DNA of 64,000 bases, from the NCBI GenBank assembly GCA_914767715.1, contig OU612067.1, positions 18,481,001 to 18,545,000 on the forward strand, written 5' to 3'. A program made the translations under genes and the position numbers. This document shows, in pieces, positions 1 to 12,000 of this stretch. The stretch comes from Membranipora membranacea. Lineage: Eukaryota; Bryozoa; Gymnolaemata; Cheilostomatida; Membraniporidae. How positions within the stretch are numbered: position 1 is the first letter of the stretch; every line of letters begins with the position of its first letter. The notes below the pieces were generated by a model. That model was not told the DNA's origin. It did no database searches and worked only from the letters and a program-made list of their open reading frames with translations.

Positions 1-92
1 AGTTTTGCATCGCGTAATGCACAAAGCTGATGCTGCCCAGCACATTATTTGCTACCCATTAATGCATTGCTGCGAAACCTTGGTTGCCCTTT

Positions 93-2452
93 AAGCATCT
101 TGGTGAAAAAAATGATGATTTTGAAAAAACTTTGAAATTTCAAATTGAAACACATATTCAGACTCAGCTTTGCGCTGCGAGTCATTTGCCGCTAATATCG
201 GGCCGATCGGACAAAAATTGGCGAAGTTATAGCGAAAAAAGTCGTCATAACGCGCGAAAGTGTTTATCTCACTGAGTTGAAAAAAATGCGGATTTTGAAA
301 AAACTTTCATATTTCAAACTGAAACACATATTCAGACTCAGCTTTGTGCTGCGAGTCTTTTGCCGCTGATATCGAGAAAATCGGAAAAAAATTGGCAAAG
401 TTATAGCGAAAAATGTCGCTAAAACGCGTGAAAGTGTTTATCTCACTGAGTTGAATATCTTGGTGAAAAAAATGCGGATTTTGAAAAAACTTTCAAATTT
501 CAAACCGAAACACATATTCAGACTCAGCTTTGCGCTGCGAGTCTTTTGCCGCTAATATCAGGACGATCGGACGAAACTTGGCGAATTTATAGCGAACAAA
601 GTCGTCAAAACGCCCGAAAGTGTTTATCTCACTGAGTCATCTTGGTGAAAAAAATGCGGATTTAGAAGAAACTTTCATATTTCAAACTAAAACACATATT
701 CAGACTCAACTTTTCGCTGCGAGTCTAATGGCGCAAATATCGGGACGATCGGACAAAAATTGGCGAAGTTATAGCGAAGAATGTCGCTAAAACGCGTGAA
801 AGTGTTTATCTCTCTGAGTTGAGCATCTTGGTGAAAAAAATGCGGATTTTGAAAAAACTTTAAAATTTCAAACCGAAACACATATTCAGACTCAGCTTTG
901 TGCTGCGAGTCTTTTGCCGCTATTATAGGGACGATCGGACAAAAATTGGCGAAGTTATAGCGAAAAAAGTCGTCATAACGCGCGAAAGTGTTAATCTCAC
1001 TGAGTTGAAATAAATGCGGATTTTGAAAAAACTTTCATATTTCAAACTGAAACACATATTCAGACTCAGCTTTGTGCTGCGAGTCTTTTGCCGCTAATAT
1101 CGGGAAGATCGGAAAAAAATTGGCAAAGTTATAGCGAAAAAAGTCGTCAAAACGCGCGAAAGTGTTGATCTCAATGAGTCATCTTGGTGAAAAAAATGCG
1201 GATTTTGAAAAAATTTTCATATTTTAAACTGAAACACATATTCAGACTCAGTTTTTTGCTGCGAGTCTAATGGCGCAAATATCGGGACAATCGGACAAGA
1301 ATTGGCGAAGTTATAGCGAAAAAAGTCGTCAAAACGAGCGAAAGTGTTTATCTCACCGAGTTGAGCATCTTGGTGAAAATAATGCGGATTTTGAAAAAAA
1401 CTTTCAAATTTCAAACTGAAACACATATTCAGACTTTGCTTTTCGCTGCGAGTCTAATTGCGCAATTATCGGGACAATCAGAGAAGAATTGGCGAAGTTA
1501 TAGCGAAAAATGTCGCTAAAATGTTTATCTCACTGAGTTGAGCATCTTGGTGAAAAAAATGCGGATTTTGAAAAAACTTTAAAATTTCAAACCGAAACAC
1601 ATATTCAGACTCAGCTTTTCGCTGCGAGTCTAATGGCGCAAATATCGGGACGATCGGACCAGCATTGGCGAAGTTATAGCGAAAAATGTCGCTAAAACGC
1701 GCGAAAATGTTTATCTCACTGAGTAGAGCATCTTGGTGAAAAAAATGCGGATTTTGAAAAAACTTTCAAATTTCAAACTGAAACACATATTCAGACTCAG
1801 CTTTGTGCTGCGAGTCTTTTGCCGCTAATATCAGGACGATCGGCCGAAAATTGGCAAAGTTATAGCGAAAAAAGTCGTCAAAACGAGCGAAAGTGTTTAT
1901 CTCACTGAGTTGAGCATCTTGGTGAAAATAATGCGGATTTTGAAAAAAACTTTCAAACTGAAACACATATTCAGACTTTGCTTTTCGCTGCGAGTCTAAT
2001 TGCGCAATTATCGGGACGATCGGAGAAGAATTGGCGAAGTAATAACGAAAAATGTCGCTTAATGCGCGAAAATGTTTATCTCACTGAGTAGAGCATCTTG
2101 GTGAAAAGAATGCGGATTTGAAAAAACTTTCAAATTTCAGACTGAAACACATATTCAGACTCAAGTTTTCGCTGCGAGTCTAATGGCGCCAATATCAGGA
2201 CGATCGGACAAGAATTGGCGAAGTTATAGCGCAAAATGTCGCTAAAACGCGCGAAAGTGTTTATCTCACTGAGTTGAAATAAATGCGGATTTTGAAAAAA
2301 CTTTCAAATTTCAAACTGAAACACATATTCAGACTCAACTTTTCTCTGCGAGTCTAATGGCGCAAACATCGGGACGATCGGACAAAAATTGGCGAAGTTA
2401 TAGTGAAAAAAGTCGTCAAAATGCGCGAAAGTGTTTACACTTTCGTGCGTTT
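93..2452. repeat. Satellite array, 13 units of 174-187 bp
   Basis: Thirteen head-to-tail copies of one unit. The anchor CACATATTCAG recurs at 151, 325, 511, 693, 879, 1053, 1235, 1422, 1598, 1784, 1964, 2148 and 2322, giving spacings of 174 to 187 bp. Each unit carries AATGCGGATTTTGAAAAAACT, a stretch near GCTGCGAGTC, GTTATAGCGAAAAA and GTGTTTATCTCACTGAG. The short (174 bp) units lack the AGCATCTTGG segment. ORFs inside the array are by-products of the repeat. The first ~90 bases of the window are not part of the unit, so the left edge is probably inside the window. Confidence 0.93.
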
Positions 2453-2504
2453 TTTAACGATATCTTTCGCTATAGAGTATATATTGATGAAATCAATTTT
2501 GTAA

Positions 2505-3225
2505 ACTTGCTGTGAAAAACATCTAGGGTCCCCCTTTTTTTTACTTTTTTGAGTTTTATAATTGCTCTCATTTCTGATCTATTTATCGTAGGATCTTCAT
2601 ATTCTGGAATTTGAATGCGACCAATGAGGCCATCAACTGGTCATAGTTTGAAGGAGCTGCAATGGCTTTTTAACTTTTTTTACCCTGCGTTTGACATGAT
2701 TTTTGACAAAAGTGGACCTCGTTAAAGATGTTGCTGACGCCAAACTACGAGGAGCAGCTCCAATCGGATTTCAGTTCCAAAGTCAGCATGAAATTCTTCA
2801 CGCTTTAGAGTAGGTTAGGAGGAAATCTATTTTTTAAGCAGGCTGTAAAAAGCACCAACGGTCCCCCCTTTGTAACTTTTTTTAATTTTAAAGTCGCTCT
2901 CATTTCCGTTCTTTTTATAGTACAATCTTCATATTCTCGAATTTGAATGAGACCAATGAAGCCATTGGCTGGTCAGAGTTTGAATGAGCTGCGATCGCTT
3001 TTTTAAATTTTTACCCTGCATTTGGCATGTTTTTTTATGAAAAAAGTGGCCCTCGTTCAAAATGTTGCTGCCGCCAAACTAAGAGGGGCAGCCCCAAACG
3101 GGTTTCAGTTTCAAAGGCTGTATGAAATTCCCCACAGTATAGAGTAAGTTAGGAGGAGATCAATTTTTTATCTGGCCGTAAAAACTCCAAGGGTCCCCCA
3201 TGTGTTACTTTTTTTAGTTTTAAAG
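2505..3225. repeat. Tandem duplication, ~333 bp unit, 2.2 copies
   Basis: The GTCCCCC anchor occurs at about 2528, 2861 and 3193, giving periods of 333 and 332 bp. Copies share a block around TCTTCATATTCT, a block around GACCAATGA, and a GTTGCTG...GCCAAACTA stretch. Copies are clearly diverged, so this is older than the neighbouring satellite. No gene is seen. Bases 3226-3689 hold nothing I recognise, except that 3235-3285 resembles 42275-42330 in the same orientation (shared GGCACATTTTTGAA). Confidence 0.8.
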
Positions 3226-3689
3226 AATTGAGAATAATAGGTAGAATGAGAGGTGGCACATTTTTGAAGATCTTTTTCAGGAATTTTTTCGAGGAATGTT
3301 GTCATATTTTGTCGGTACACTTTGGATATTTTTTGTCAGATATGTAATTTTTAATTGATTGCTTTAAAAATATTTTCTTAAATTAGTACAGTGACAGCAT
3401 GCTCCTGTCTTTAACTTTCATTCAGGAAATTGGTCGGGTGGATTTTGAGAGCGATTTCTGGTATAGATTTTCCGGTTGGTCGCAATGGTATTATTGTACC
3501 TCATATAATGTTGTACCAATTGCCAAAAATGCTGAGGCATAAGTAACCAGAAAGTGATAATATAGTTCTGAAACTTCCAAAATCGGAAAAACATGTCAGA
3601 ATTACTTGTTGTAAAAGTTTTCATGGGTCTGCTATCATTAATAGCCGAGTAACAGCCGCACACAGTTACAATATCCCCTTACATCAGCT

Positions 3690-5372
3690 GAATTCAATTG
3701 AGTTTAGATAAATCAAAAAATGAAAGCTATGGAGTTGGTAGCCCCGCTATCTAATTGGCACACATACATTACTAGAGTCGCCAAACACTGATTTTTATAT
3801 TTCTTACCAATATTTATGAAATATAGTAGAAATTACTTTCTCAGACACCTATAGTACACAAATAGACACAATATAGTAAGATGGGAGGGAGGCGTGGTCT
3901 AACATTGATAGTTATAATTTATTCAGCTATTTTGCATGTGTGGTCTAAAAAGTTGTTGACAATCCTTCTAATGTTGACAGCAGTGTTGTTTGCAGCAAAG
4001 TCTTCATGTGTGGTCCAACATTCACAGTCATATTGTATGCAGCCATTCTGCATGGGTGGTCCAACATTGACAGTCTGCTCTTGTTGACTTGCATTTGTAG
4101 TTAGTTATATAGTAAGATAGTTATCAGTAACCCACAATGCACCTTTTTGGAATTCCCAGTGAGATCAAGTCAATAGTAACATTTTATGTGATCGACTTGA
4201 CGCTATTTGGAATCTCAAGTTCAGGTTGCGTTGCTGGACAGTCAATAAATTCCCATTCCAATTGAGATGTTGTGCTATTCAATTTAATTTTATTTGCTTT
4301 CCACAGATACACCTGTTGGATTTACCCGGCAAACCAGGCCGTAATCTATAGATACAGGTAGCCCCTGCTACTACGATATATGCATGACGACAAACATTTT
4401 CTAAATGAATTTCTTGGAAAGTGCCCATCAGGACGATATCGTACTATTAAATACAGAAGCACATGGGGCAGTGATTCTTTTTTACGCCAGGCAGCACTCA
4501 AGCTAAATAAACTTGTATAATAAATTATGTTACTTGACTTCCAGCCACAGAGACTTTTTACTCCTATTTTAAGCCATGTATGTTATACTGTTATCATTTT
4601 TAATACCATGGGCATCAGTATTTAACACCTTTTTTTCACAATATATCATGTTAGTGATAGAAATAACATCAATCAATCAATCAATACATTGTGCAAGGTT
4701 TTCATCCTAGTATAAGTTACATGCAAGTTTTAGTGTGTTTACATTATAGGTCATATGTAATGGGGGAGACACCACCCTAAGCGCACAGCAGGATTTTTAC
4801 TTCTCACTGGTACTGTGTTAATTGTGTTTATTGGCCTAATTTAGCAGACCATTAGACTGTGACACAACAGTATGTGGAAACAGTGTCATAAAAAATCCCA
4901 TGGCATAATGTACTCAATAAACACTGAAGTATTGGTCATGTGATGCTATCTCCTCCACATTCCATTCTCAGATATGTGTAGCAAGATAGCACGAAACGTG
5001 GAAAATCAGCTGCAAATGCATGCAGCAAAGATGACAAATTTGATGCTTTCATTTCGAGTCATGACAGAAGTTTTGTTCAGGCAAAATCATCATAATGAAG
5101 GGCATGGGGTTTGATTGTGAAATTATGGTAGGACCCTAATGTTGGTCCCAAGAAAGTCAAGTTTTTGGACACAGGAAAAACAATTGCATCAATATTTTAT
5201 ACCCTTGAAGAGTAATCGCAGGAGCAAAAGTTCACCTTCTTGCGCATGGCTCAATTCAAAGCTAGCTAACAATTATATTGAAGGTATAACAGGTATATGA
5301 CAAAGCACTGACATGCTTGAGTCTTACTCAAGAGACAAGAAGGAGTGGAATTTGTGCCTCATATTAAACTCT
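3690..5372 (+). repeat. Left arm of large inverted repeat (partner 38735-41930)
   Basis: Read on the plus strand this segment matches the reverse complement of 38735-41930. The inner part (4660-5372 against 38735-39425) is nearly identical. The outer part (3690-4400 against 41330-41930) is recognisable but diverged, for example AGAGTCGCCAAACACTGAT near 3775 and its complement near 41820. It includes three imperfect copies of a TGTGGTCCAACATTGACAGT-like motif between 3890 and 4080. The arm stops at 5372, where another repeat is inserted. The 68-aa ORF at 3881-4087 is made of the short motif repeats and is not called as a gene. Confidence 0.85.
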
Positions 5373-5896
5373 CCAGTCCACGTTGCGTTCTCAAGTGGTC
5401 AAGTGTGTTATATAAGAAATTGTGATTCGCAGACACCCATAAATAAAGTTGAATAGAAGCTATGATATAGCTATTGTTGTGTTGGCTCATCACACTTGGG
5501 ATTATAGGGTTTAATTACAACGGTCAATTTCAATCTTGACAACGGTATCTAGGCAACCTCTAAAACCATAAATCATAACGTCAAAATTGACCAATAAGAG
5601 CTCGTATATTTTGAAGCGGATGATTTGAAATCATCGGAACTGGGCAATTTCGTATGACATTAGTCATATTTTCACCACTTTCCAATGCCATTATTGGAAT
5701 GAAAATTTATTGGGCATGTGTATCACACAGTTCCGCATCAGCTTGTCTGATTCCCATTAAAAATAATTCACTGCTTCTCCTCTTAATTCCGAAAAAGCAG
5801 GAGGAATTTGAATGCTGCTAACCCCATTTGAATTTGATATGGCTGGGTGATCGCTTTACATTGACTGGCCCTTATATACCGGTCGAGGCACTTTAA
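5373..5896. mobile_element. Short non-autonomous element, copy 1 (524 bp)
   Basis: Matches 31563-32086 over 524 bp in the same orientation with no indel and about three mismatches (I see differences near 5490, 5733 and 5785). It starts with CCAGTCCACG and ends GGCACTTTAA, interrupting the inverted-repeat arm: the partner arm at 38735 continues uninterrupted. This copy lacks the ~115 bp that precede the match in copy 2, so it is 5'-truncated. No coding capacity. Confidence 0.85.
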
Positions 5897-6065
5897 GGCG
5901 CAAGCGTTGGAGGTCCTGGGTTCGAATCCCGCTGCAGTCTACTGACTACTGGGCTCATATGATGCCCCAGGTGTGCTCTGACCTGCCTGCAAACTGAGAG
6001 CAACTTGGCGCCGAATACGGCGGCCGCGCCCTTAAGGCACTGATATTTCTCAGTCCTCGGACAGA
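5897..6065 (+). mobile_element. tRNA-derived SINE (family 1)
   Basis: Contains a Pol III B-box (GGGTTCGAATCCC near 5927) followed by a non-tRNA body with GACCTGCCTGCAAACTGAGAG and GCCGAATACGGCGGCCGC. The same body is found in reverse at 13835-14040. The A-box half is degraded or missing here. Non-autonomous retroposon, not a functional tRNA gene. Confidence 0.7.
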
Positions 6066-6324
6066 GACAACACTTGCGATATTAACCCTTTAACCCACAT
6101 TTGCTAACCTTTAATCCACAAAACTTTAGTTTTGTGTTTATGATAAACGCATGTGTATACAAAAACCCAATCCAGTCCTTCATATCACTTTTTTCAAAAA
6201 GCGTTTTTGAAAATAGAAAAACCGGTCACAGTCCTGTGTTCTACCATATATGTGTAGTAAAACCAGATGAGGGTGTGCTATTTATATTTTTTGTCTGATT
6301 TATGCCATGGAAGCTTGAAATTAA

Positions 6325-6560
6325 TTGAAAATTAAAAAACAGCTTACTTTACCCATATACCTCCAACATATTTCAATGAAAATCAATACAGCTTCAGCGG
6401 CTTGGCTGGCCGAGTGGCACAGCGCAAGTGGCCAAAGTTCAATTCCCGCCCGAGTTCGAATCCTGGTGGAGACAGATTTTTTTTCAATACCATATTGGCA
6501 TCTATATAATTTTCAAAAAAATGTTTTCCAAAAGTGCCATTAAAAATAACAAAAGAGGTT
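6325..6560 (+). mobile_element. tRNA-like SINE (family 2)
   Basis: A tRNA Ser/Leu-like head is visible: A-box-like TGGCCGAGTGG near 6408 and B-box GAGTTCGAATCC near 6453, followed by GGTGGAGACAGA and a T-run. Related pieces lie at 18515-18870. The duplicated downstream region (GGTGGTTT..ACTTGTTTTGTT near 6608) also recurs at 18683, so the repeated unit is longer than the tRNA head. It could be a decayed tRNA gene, but the repeat context favours a SINE. Confidence 0.6.
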
Positions 6561-6957
6561 GACTAAAAAAAAGATTGAATTTACATTTCGTCTAATTTAC
6601 TTATTGGTGGTTTAACTTGTTTTGTTACTATTTATTTACTCAAGCTAAACTGACTCTAACGATCAGAGATACGCAAGTTAATAGTTTTATCTCGATGTCA
6701 GTGTGAACACAGGGCATTGCTTCAGCCAACTGACTTTTCATCTGCACCGAAGTGAAGTGGGTTCGGATTGGCTCTTTCTTTTAAAGGTCATGTCAAAATA
6801 TTGCCTTGATATAGACGATCATACCCCTGCTTCATTTGGCAACCTTATTAGATAAGAGGGTTTATTTGGGTTTTGGCAGTATGAGGTCAGGGTCAAGTCT
6901 CAGTAGAGGAAGGATAAATATTTCCTTTTATTACTTGATGGTTGAGATTCACCGGGT

Positions 6958-7246
6958 CATACTTACATACTTACATACTTACATACTTACATACTTACAT
7001 ACTTACATACTTACATACTCACATACTCACATACTCACATACTCACATACTCACATACTCACATACTCACATACTCACATACTCACATACTCACATACTC
7101 ACATACTCACATACTCACATACTCACATACTCACATACTCACATACTCACATACTCACATACTCACATACTCACATACTCACATACTCACATACTCACAT
7201 ACTCACATACTCACATACTCACATATTCACATACTTACATACTTAC
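6958..7246. repeat. 8-bp microsatellite (ACATACTT then ACATACTC)
   Basis: About seven ACATACTT units are followed by about 26 ACATACTC units, then a return to ACATACTT. The array is directly followed by the hAT insertion. The ORFs across it (repeating ILTYSHTH residues) are low-complexity translations, not genes. Confidence 0.95.
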
Positions 7247-7553
7247 ACCCACTACATCCTGGGTGCCCAACCTTATGTTTTTGAGCCGCACTGGCTCATT
7301 TCTAGTTTCTGATCGGCTCATTTTGATATTTGGCAATTACACACGCTCGCGGCGCGAATTTGAGTGCATGTCGCGAATTACTAAGTGATCACAATTATAC
7401 TGTAGGTAGATGCTGTAGATGCTTATTTCATTGATTGATGTTAATCATGGGATTGTTGATATCATGAGAGTTATCTGAACATATATATATATATAGGAAA
7501 TGCAACTCAATCCATGCTAATCCCCATTTTTACAACTTCTTATTGGAGTGACA

Positions 7554-8947
7554 ATGGCTTAGAAAGCAAGGAGTTTTAATGATGGTTGGGTTGATAGGTA
7601 TTTTGTCAGACAGGCGCAAGGAAAACCAGTTTGCTTGTTATGTAACAAGACGCAGTCTTTCAACAAACTGAGCAATATTTCAAGGCATTATGCCTCCGTA
7701 CATTCAGAGCATCCGCCTGGCACTGAAAGGAGAAAAGAAAGGCTGAAAAATCTGATTAGCCAAGCTGCAGAAGCTGAGAAGATGCTGCGGAGAAAACCAA
7801 TAGATGCAGCAACTACTGCTACATTGACAAGCTATAAAGTCGCATTTGAATTAGGGAAGAATATGGTGCCGTTTTCTCATAGCGAGCTTGTGAAGAAGTG
7901 CATGGTCAGTACGATAGAGATGTTATTTCCCAATAAACCAGAACTAATGACCGCAGTAGAGAAAGTCCCATTAGGATGAAACATATTCACTCGAAGGATT
8001 GAAGAAATCGGTGAAGAGCTAACAAATTCTACACTGCAGAGCGTTATGAATTGTGAATCTATCTCTCTGGCTCTTGATGAGACAAATGACATCAGAGATA
8101 CTGCACAACTTACTGTTTTCGTGCGATACTATTCAAACGAGCAATATCATGAGCGACTGCTAACACTTCTTAGCCTAAAGGGCCGAGAAACTGGTGCCAT
8201 CATATTTGATGCTTTTGAGACATTTAATATAGAATCAAAAATACAATAGAACAAAATCGCTGGTGTTGCAACAGATGGAGCGCCAGCAATGGTAGGAAAG
8301 CACTCTGGCTTTGTAAAGTATCTGAAGGATAGGTGCCTGAATCTATTGGCATGTCATTGCATCATACACGACACCGTTTTATGTGCCAAGCTAAAAGACA
8401 GCTGCGCTGATCTGCTGGTAAAAGCCATGAAGATGATAAACTTCTTGAAGTCTCAATCTGGCCTGCGTCACCGCCAGTTGATATCATTTCTCCAGGAAAT
8501 GGAGACTGAGTACGATGATTTGCTGACATACAACAGTGTCAGGTAAATAATCAATTACATGTAATTGACCATCCTGATCATTACTGATCATTAGAAATTG
8601 TAGCCGATTTACACTGCTTGTAATTATTAATAAAAATACTTATTGATATAAAATTCTTCATGCAAGCTCAATAATCTAACTCATAGCTAGCATGAAATTA
8701 TATGAATTCTCAGTAATTGTTGTTTTTTTTTTGGCACAGATGGCTTAGTAAGGGAAAATCTCTTCAGCGTATCTGGTGTTTGAGGACAGAGGTATTGGAG
8801 TTTCTTCAGAGTCAAACTAGTGCCGATGCACACAGATACATCGAAATGCTAAACGACTCACAAAAGATGTGTGACATGGCATTCTTGGTAGACATACTTG
8901 CAAAGCTGAATGATCTCAATCTAAAACTACAAGATAATTTTAATTGA
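7554..8947 (+). pseudogene. hAT transposase, N-terminal two thirds (broken)
   Basis: One reading frame runs from ATG 7554 with in-frame stops at codon 3 (TAG 7560), TGA 7977 and TAG 8247, so it is dead. It shows an N-terminal BED-type zinc finger (CLLCNK...ISRHYASVH), then the RNase-H-like catalytic core with LALDETNDI (near 8070), VATDGAPAMVGKHSG (near 8264), ACHCIIH, NSVRWLSKGK and LNDLNLKLQ. These are the landmarks of the ZBED5/SCAND3-like hAT group. NSVR and WLSKG are separated by 197 bp (8543-8739) that begins GTAAAT and ends CACAG, an intron-like interval whose removal restores the frame. Translation stops at 8945, just before the nested insertion. Confidence 0.85.
8543..8739 (+). other. 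Intron in hAT transposase
   Basis: The 197-bp interval has donor AG|GTAAAT and acceptor GGCACAG|AT after a T-run. Excision joins AACAGTGTCAG to ATGGCTTAGT, reading N-S-V-R-W-L-S, the conserved hAT motif. It is AT-rich and has no coding similarity. Confidence 0.75.
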
Positions 8948-11174
8948 AATCCTTAGATGTGTGTCTACGGAAGACGAACGATGACATAAAGAATTTTTTA
9001 TTTTTGCCAAGAAAGAAATTGTGTGTCATCGCTCGTCTTCACTATTTGCCCGGGCTATGACAGGGAAAATTTTAGTAATCAGCAGGTAAAAAAAAAGTAT
9101 GTCATTACTCGGCTATACGAAGAGAGAGTATAACTCCCAGTAAGGATGAGTTATCCTAGCCTGAATAAGAGCTCTTATGCAATCGGTAACAGGTTCAGTG
9201 GGCGTGTCTTTTCTTGGCAGCTATTCAAAGTCACTCAGTTCTCTGAAAGTTGACAATAGAATAGCAAAGCATCTCGATGTAGGTAGTAGTTACAGTCAAG
9301 CCTGAGCAGGATAAGCCAAGAAGAAGATGAGGAGCTGGGAGTTCTATGGAATATGCAAACCAAATATAATACATACTTGCCAACCTGTACGCATAAAGCG
9401 TTTGTAAACGCTTATTTGACACTAATTGAGTTTTAAACGCAAAACGCTAGTTGTACTCATTTATGGTTTTCCAAACGCCTGTTCATCTAATTAGGCAATC
9501 AAAAACGCATCTTTTATCTTTAGTGTTTACTTGGTTGTCATGGTTAAATAATAGTCTAAAAATCTGGTATTGGCTGCAGAAAACCATGATGTTGATTTAC
9601 AGTTGACTTTTTACCTGTCTAAGTTTTGCATGAGCCAAAGTGCAACTTTTCTTCAATGAGACACAACATAACTAGTAATCCATTGTAGAATATGGTGGTT
9701 CTGCCAACTTCAACTTTTCTTTAATCAGAGTAACAAAGTTGTGTACCTCCTTGTTGGGGTGAGATAACTCAGATCTCCTGCCCCAGTGTTTCAAGGGCAA
9801 ACCAGGGAGGATGGGCAAACAGGGTTTCAAATAGACAGACAGGCTAGGTTACAAACAACTTCTCATTTATTATTAGCAGATTGCACCTTACAACGCAAAG
9901 GGTAAAAACTAATGTTGAGTGATCTGCACTCCTACGCTACTAAGGACTACTTACTGTGATAATAGCATTTTTGGGGCGTTTTCTGGTCATTTGAGGCACC
10001 CTGGAGTTTTGTAAGCATTTGTAAGCATTTTTAAGCATTTTGCAAATTTTTGTACTCATTTTGGAAAAATTAGGTTGGCAAGTCTGTATAATATGAGTAT
10101 GATATGATACTATATGGCTATCTATATGTACTTGAAAGTAATGTACCGATCTGATGATTGCAATGATCGAAGTCTGAACTCCCTCCTCTTTCATTGTTCA
10201 TTAATGTAAGTACATGGGAGGTGCAAATCACCAATCCTCATGTGGACATGAAAAAATCCATTATGTGATGTGACTAGTCAGTAATAATTGTAACTACAGT
10301 AAATGCACAGGACTTAGTCGCATACATGTGACCAACCTTGGTGTTTTGTATTGGTCATATCAAGGAGTAGCCTGTTAGTGTTACTCCAGTCATTAGTCAT
10401 ATGTATGTGACTACACACATATATTACATGATGATGATCGGAGTGAGTCACTGGAGCGATAATAATATTCAATATTGTGATTGACAATGATATTTATCCA
10501 TCGGACTCTTGCAGAGGGTCACCTCCTTTGGAGCATAGCTATATGTATTTTTATTTTGGTGGTGATGTGTGACTGCCGCTTCTATGTCTGATTTCTTTCT
10601 TTGTAACCAAACGGCACCTTTTTCTCATCTAACCTACAAATCTACCAACGTTGAGATATTGACAACCTACATTACCAGACATCATCACTGTAATCTGCTT
10701 ATCATCTGCCTCATGCTTTCCCCGAAAGGCGCGTCAGAGCAAGGAGTACTCCTTGGTCAGAGTATCCTTAAGTTAGGTAGAGTGCTCTGAAGCCATCAGC
10801 ATGCGCCCCAACCATTAGCTACTCTGGCTGGCTGGCCAACATGAACTTGATCAGCTTGGATGATGATCTCGATTCTCAACAGCTAATTGCTTGATCGTAA
10901 CCAAACATTGCGTGAATCACAAGCATAAAAATTTAATAGACAGTTTTGTTATGTGAATCTTTCAGGTGGAACTTGGGACTTGTAAAGATGGTAATGTTAA
11001 TGACTGCCCTGGTTTCCAGTCGACAGATGAGATCACTATCATTGCCTCCATGAGGCCGCTGCTCTCTCATCAGCAGCAGACAATGGTACAGTTCAAACTC
11101 TCACACCCTCTCATCCTAGCTGTCGCATTGGTTAACTTGGTTATTTGTATATAGGCATAGCTGTTAAATCTATA

Positions 11175-11300
11175 TTCTCGACAGGCTGGTGTAGAGGTTA
11201 GAATTTGAGAGTTACAGGTTCAAATCCCAGTCACTACTCATGCTGGTAAAGGAGGTCAGCTCTCCGGCCCACCCTAACTGCTGCTGCTGCTGATTAAATG
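11175..11300 (+). mobile_element. tRNA-derived SINE (family 3)
   Basis: A-box-like TGGTGTAGAGGTTAG near 11188 and B-box CAGGTTCAAATCCCAG near 11216, followed by a non-tRNA body (CTCATGCTGGTAAAGGAGG, CTGCTGCTGCTG). The tRNA-like head is too degraded to be a functional tRNA. It lies inside the 8.5-kb element. Confidence 0.6.
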
Positions 11301-12000
11301 AGTTGTATCATTAATCTTATGTAAGCATATTCTCATTGCCCCCCCCCCCCCCGAAAGTGGCAATGATTGCAAATAAAGTGAATATTATATATTTGACAGC
11401 TCTGATTTTCACACACATGTGTCTCACAGCTGAAGACTAGATTAGACAAGCGAAATGATTATAAAAACTTGAAAACTGTTGAAGAGGCTGAATAAGATGC
11501 GGCTTTATTACATGAAAAGCGACACCCCACTCCCCCAACATGACAATCTCGATAAGAGCTTTAGTCTGTTTATCCTCTGTATGAGACATTTAAGAACATC
11601 TCACCCACCAGAATCATACTATGTACAGTCCAACACTCAGTGTCAAGGCCCCAATAAGAGGCACATGGTGTCTGAATCTCCCTACTTAGTTCATTGTTTA
11701 GTTCTTTGTTCTTAGCTCAATTATTTTTCTTCGAACAAATCCTTCCGCATATGTCAACAGTCTAATCAATCAACATTCCCTTTTCCTGTGCTTTTTGATC
11801 ATCGTATTTCTTGAATACCTCCCTACGCTCATTTAGCTGTGTATAATCCAATATCAAATAGTTTTCTTTCAACAGAAACCTGCTAAATTAGCTGAAACTA
11901 CAGCAAGGAGAAACCCTTCCATCAATGCAAGCTCTTACCCTGCTGCCTCTTGTCCAGCAGCACCAGGAAACACCAAAAAGGAACAGAAAGCAACCAGAGA

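Noticed and set aside
687..1966. Three similar minus-strand ORFs of 64-69 codons
   Set aside because: They are the same frame of successive satellite units.
5362..5896. TTAA insertion for copy 1 of the short element
   Set aside because: The partner arm shows that homology continues seven bases past the TTAA at 5362, so this copy is truncated and its left junction is not at TTAA.
6400..6480. Functional tRNA-Ser or tRNA-Leu gene
   Set aside because: The arms do not fold cleanly, a similar head recurs at 18515-18870, and the tail is SINE-like.
6836..7388. 158- and 148-codon ORFs
   Set aside because: Translations of the 8-bp microsatellite running into the hAT terminus.
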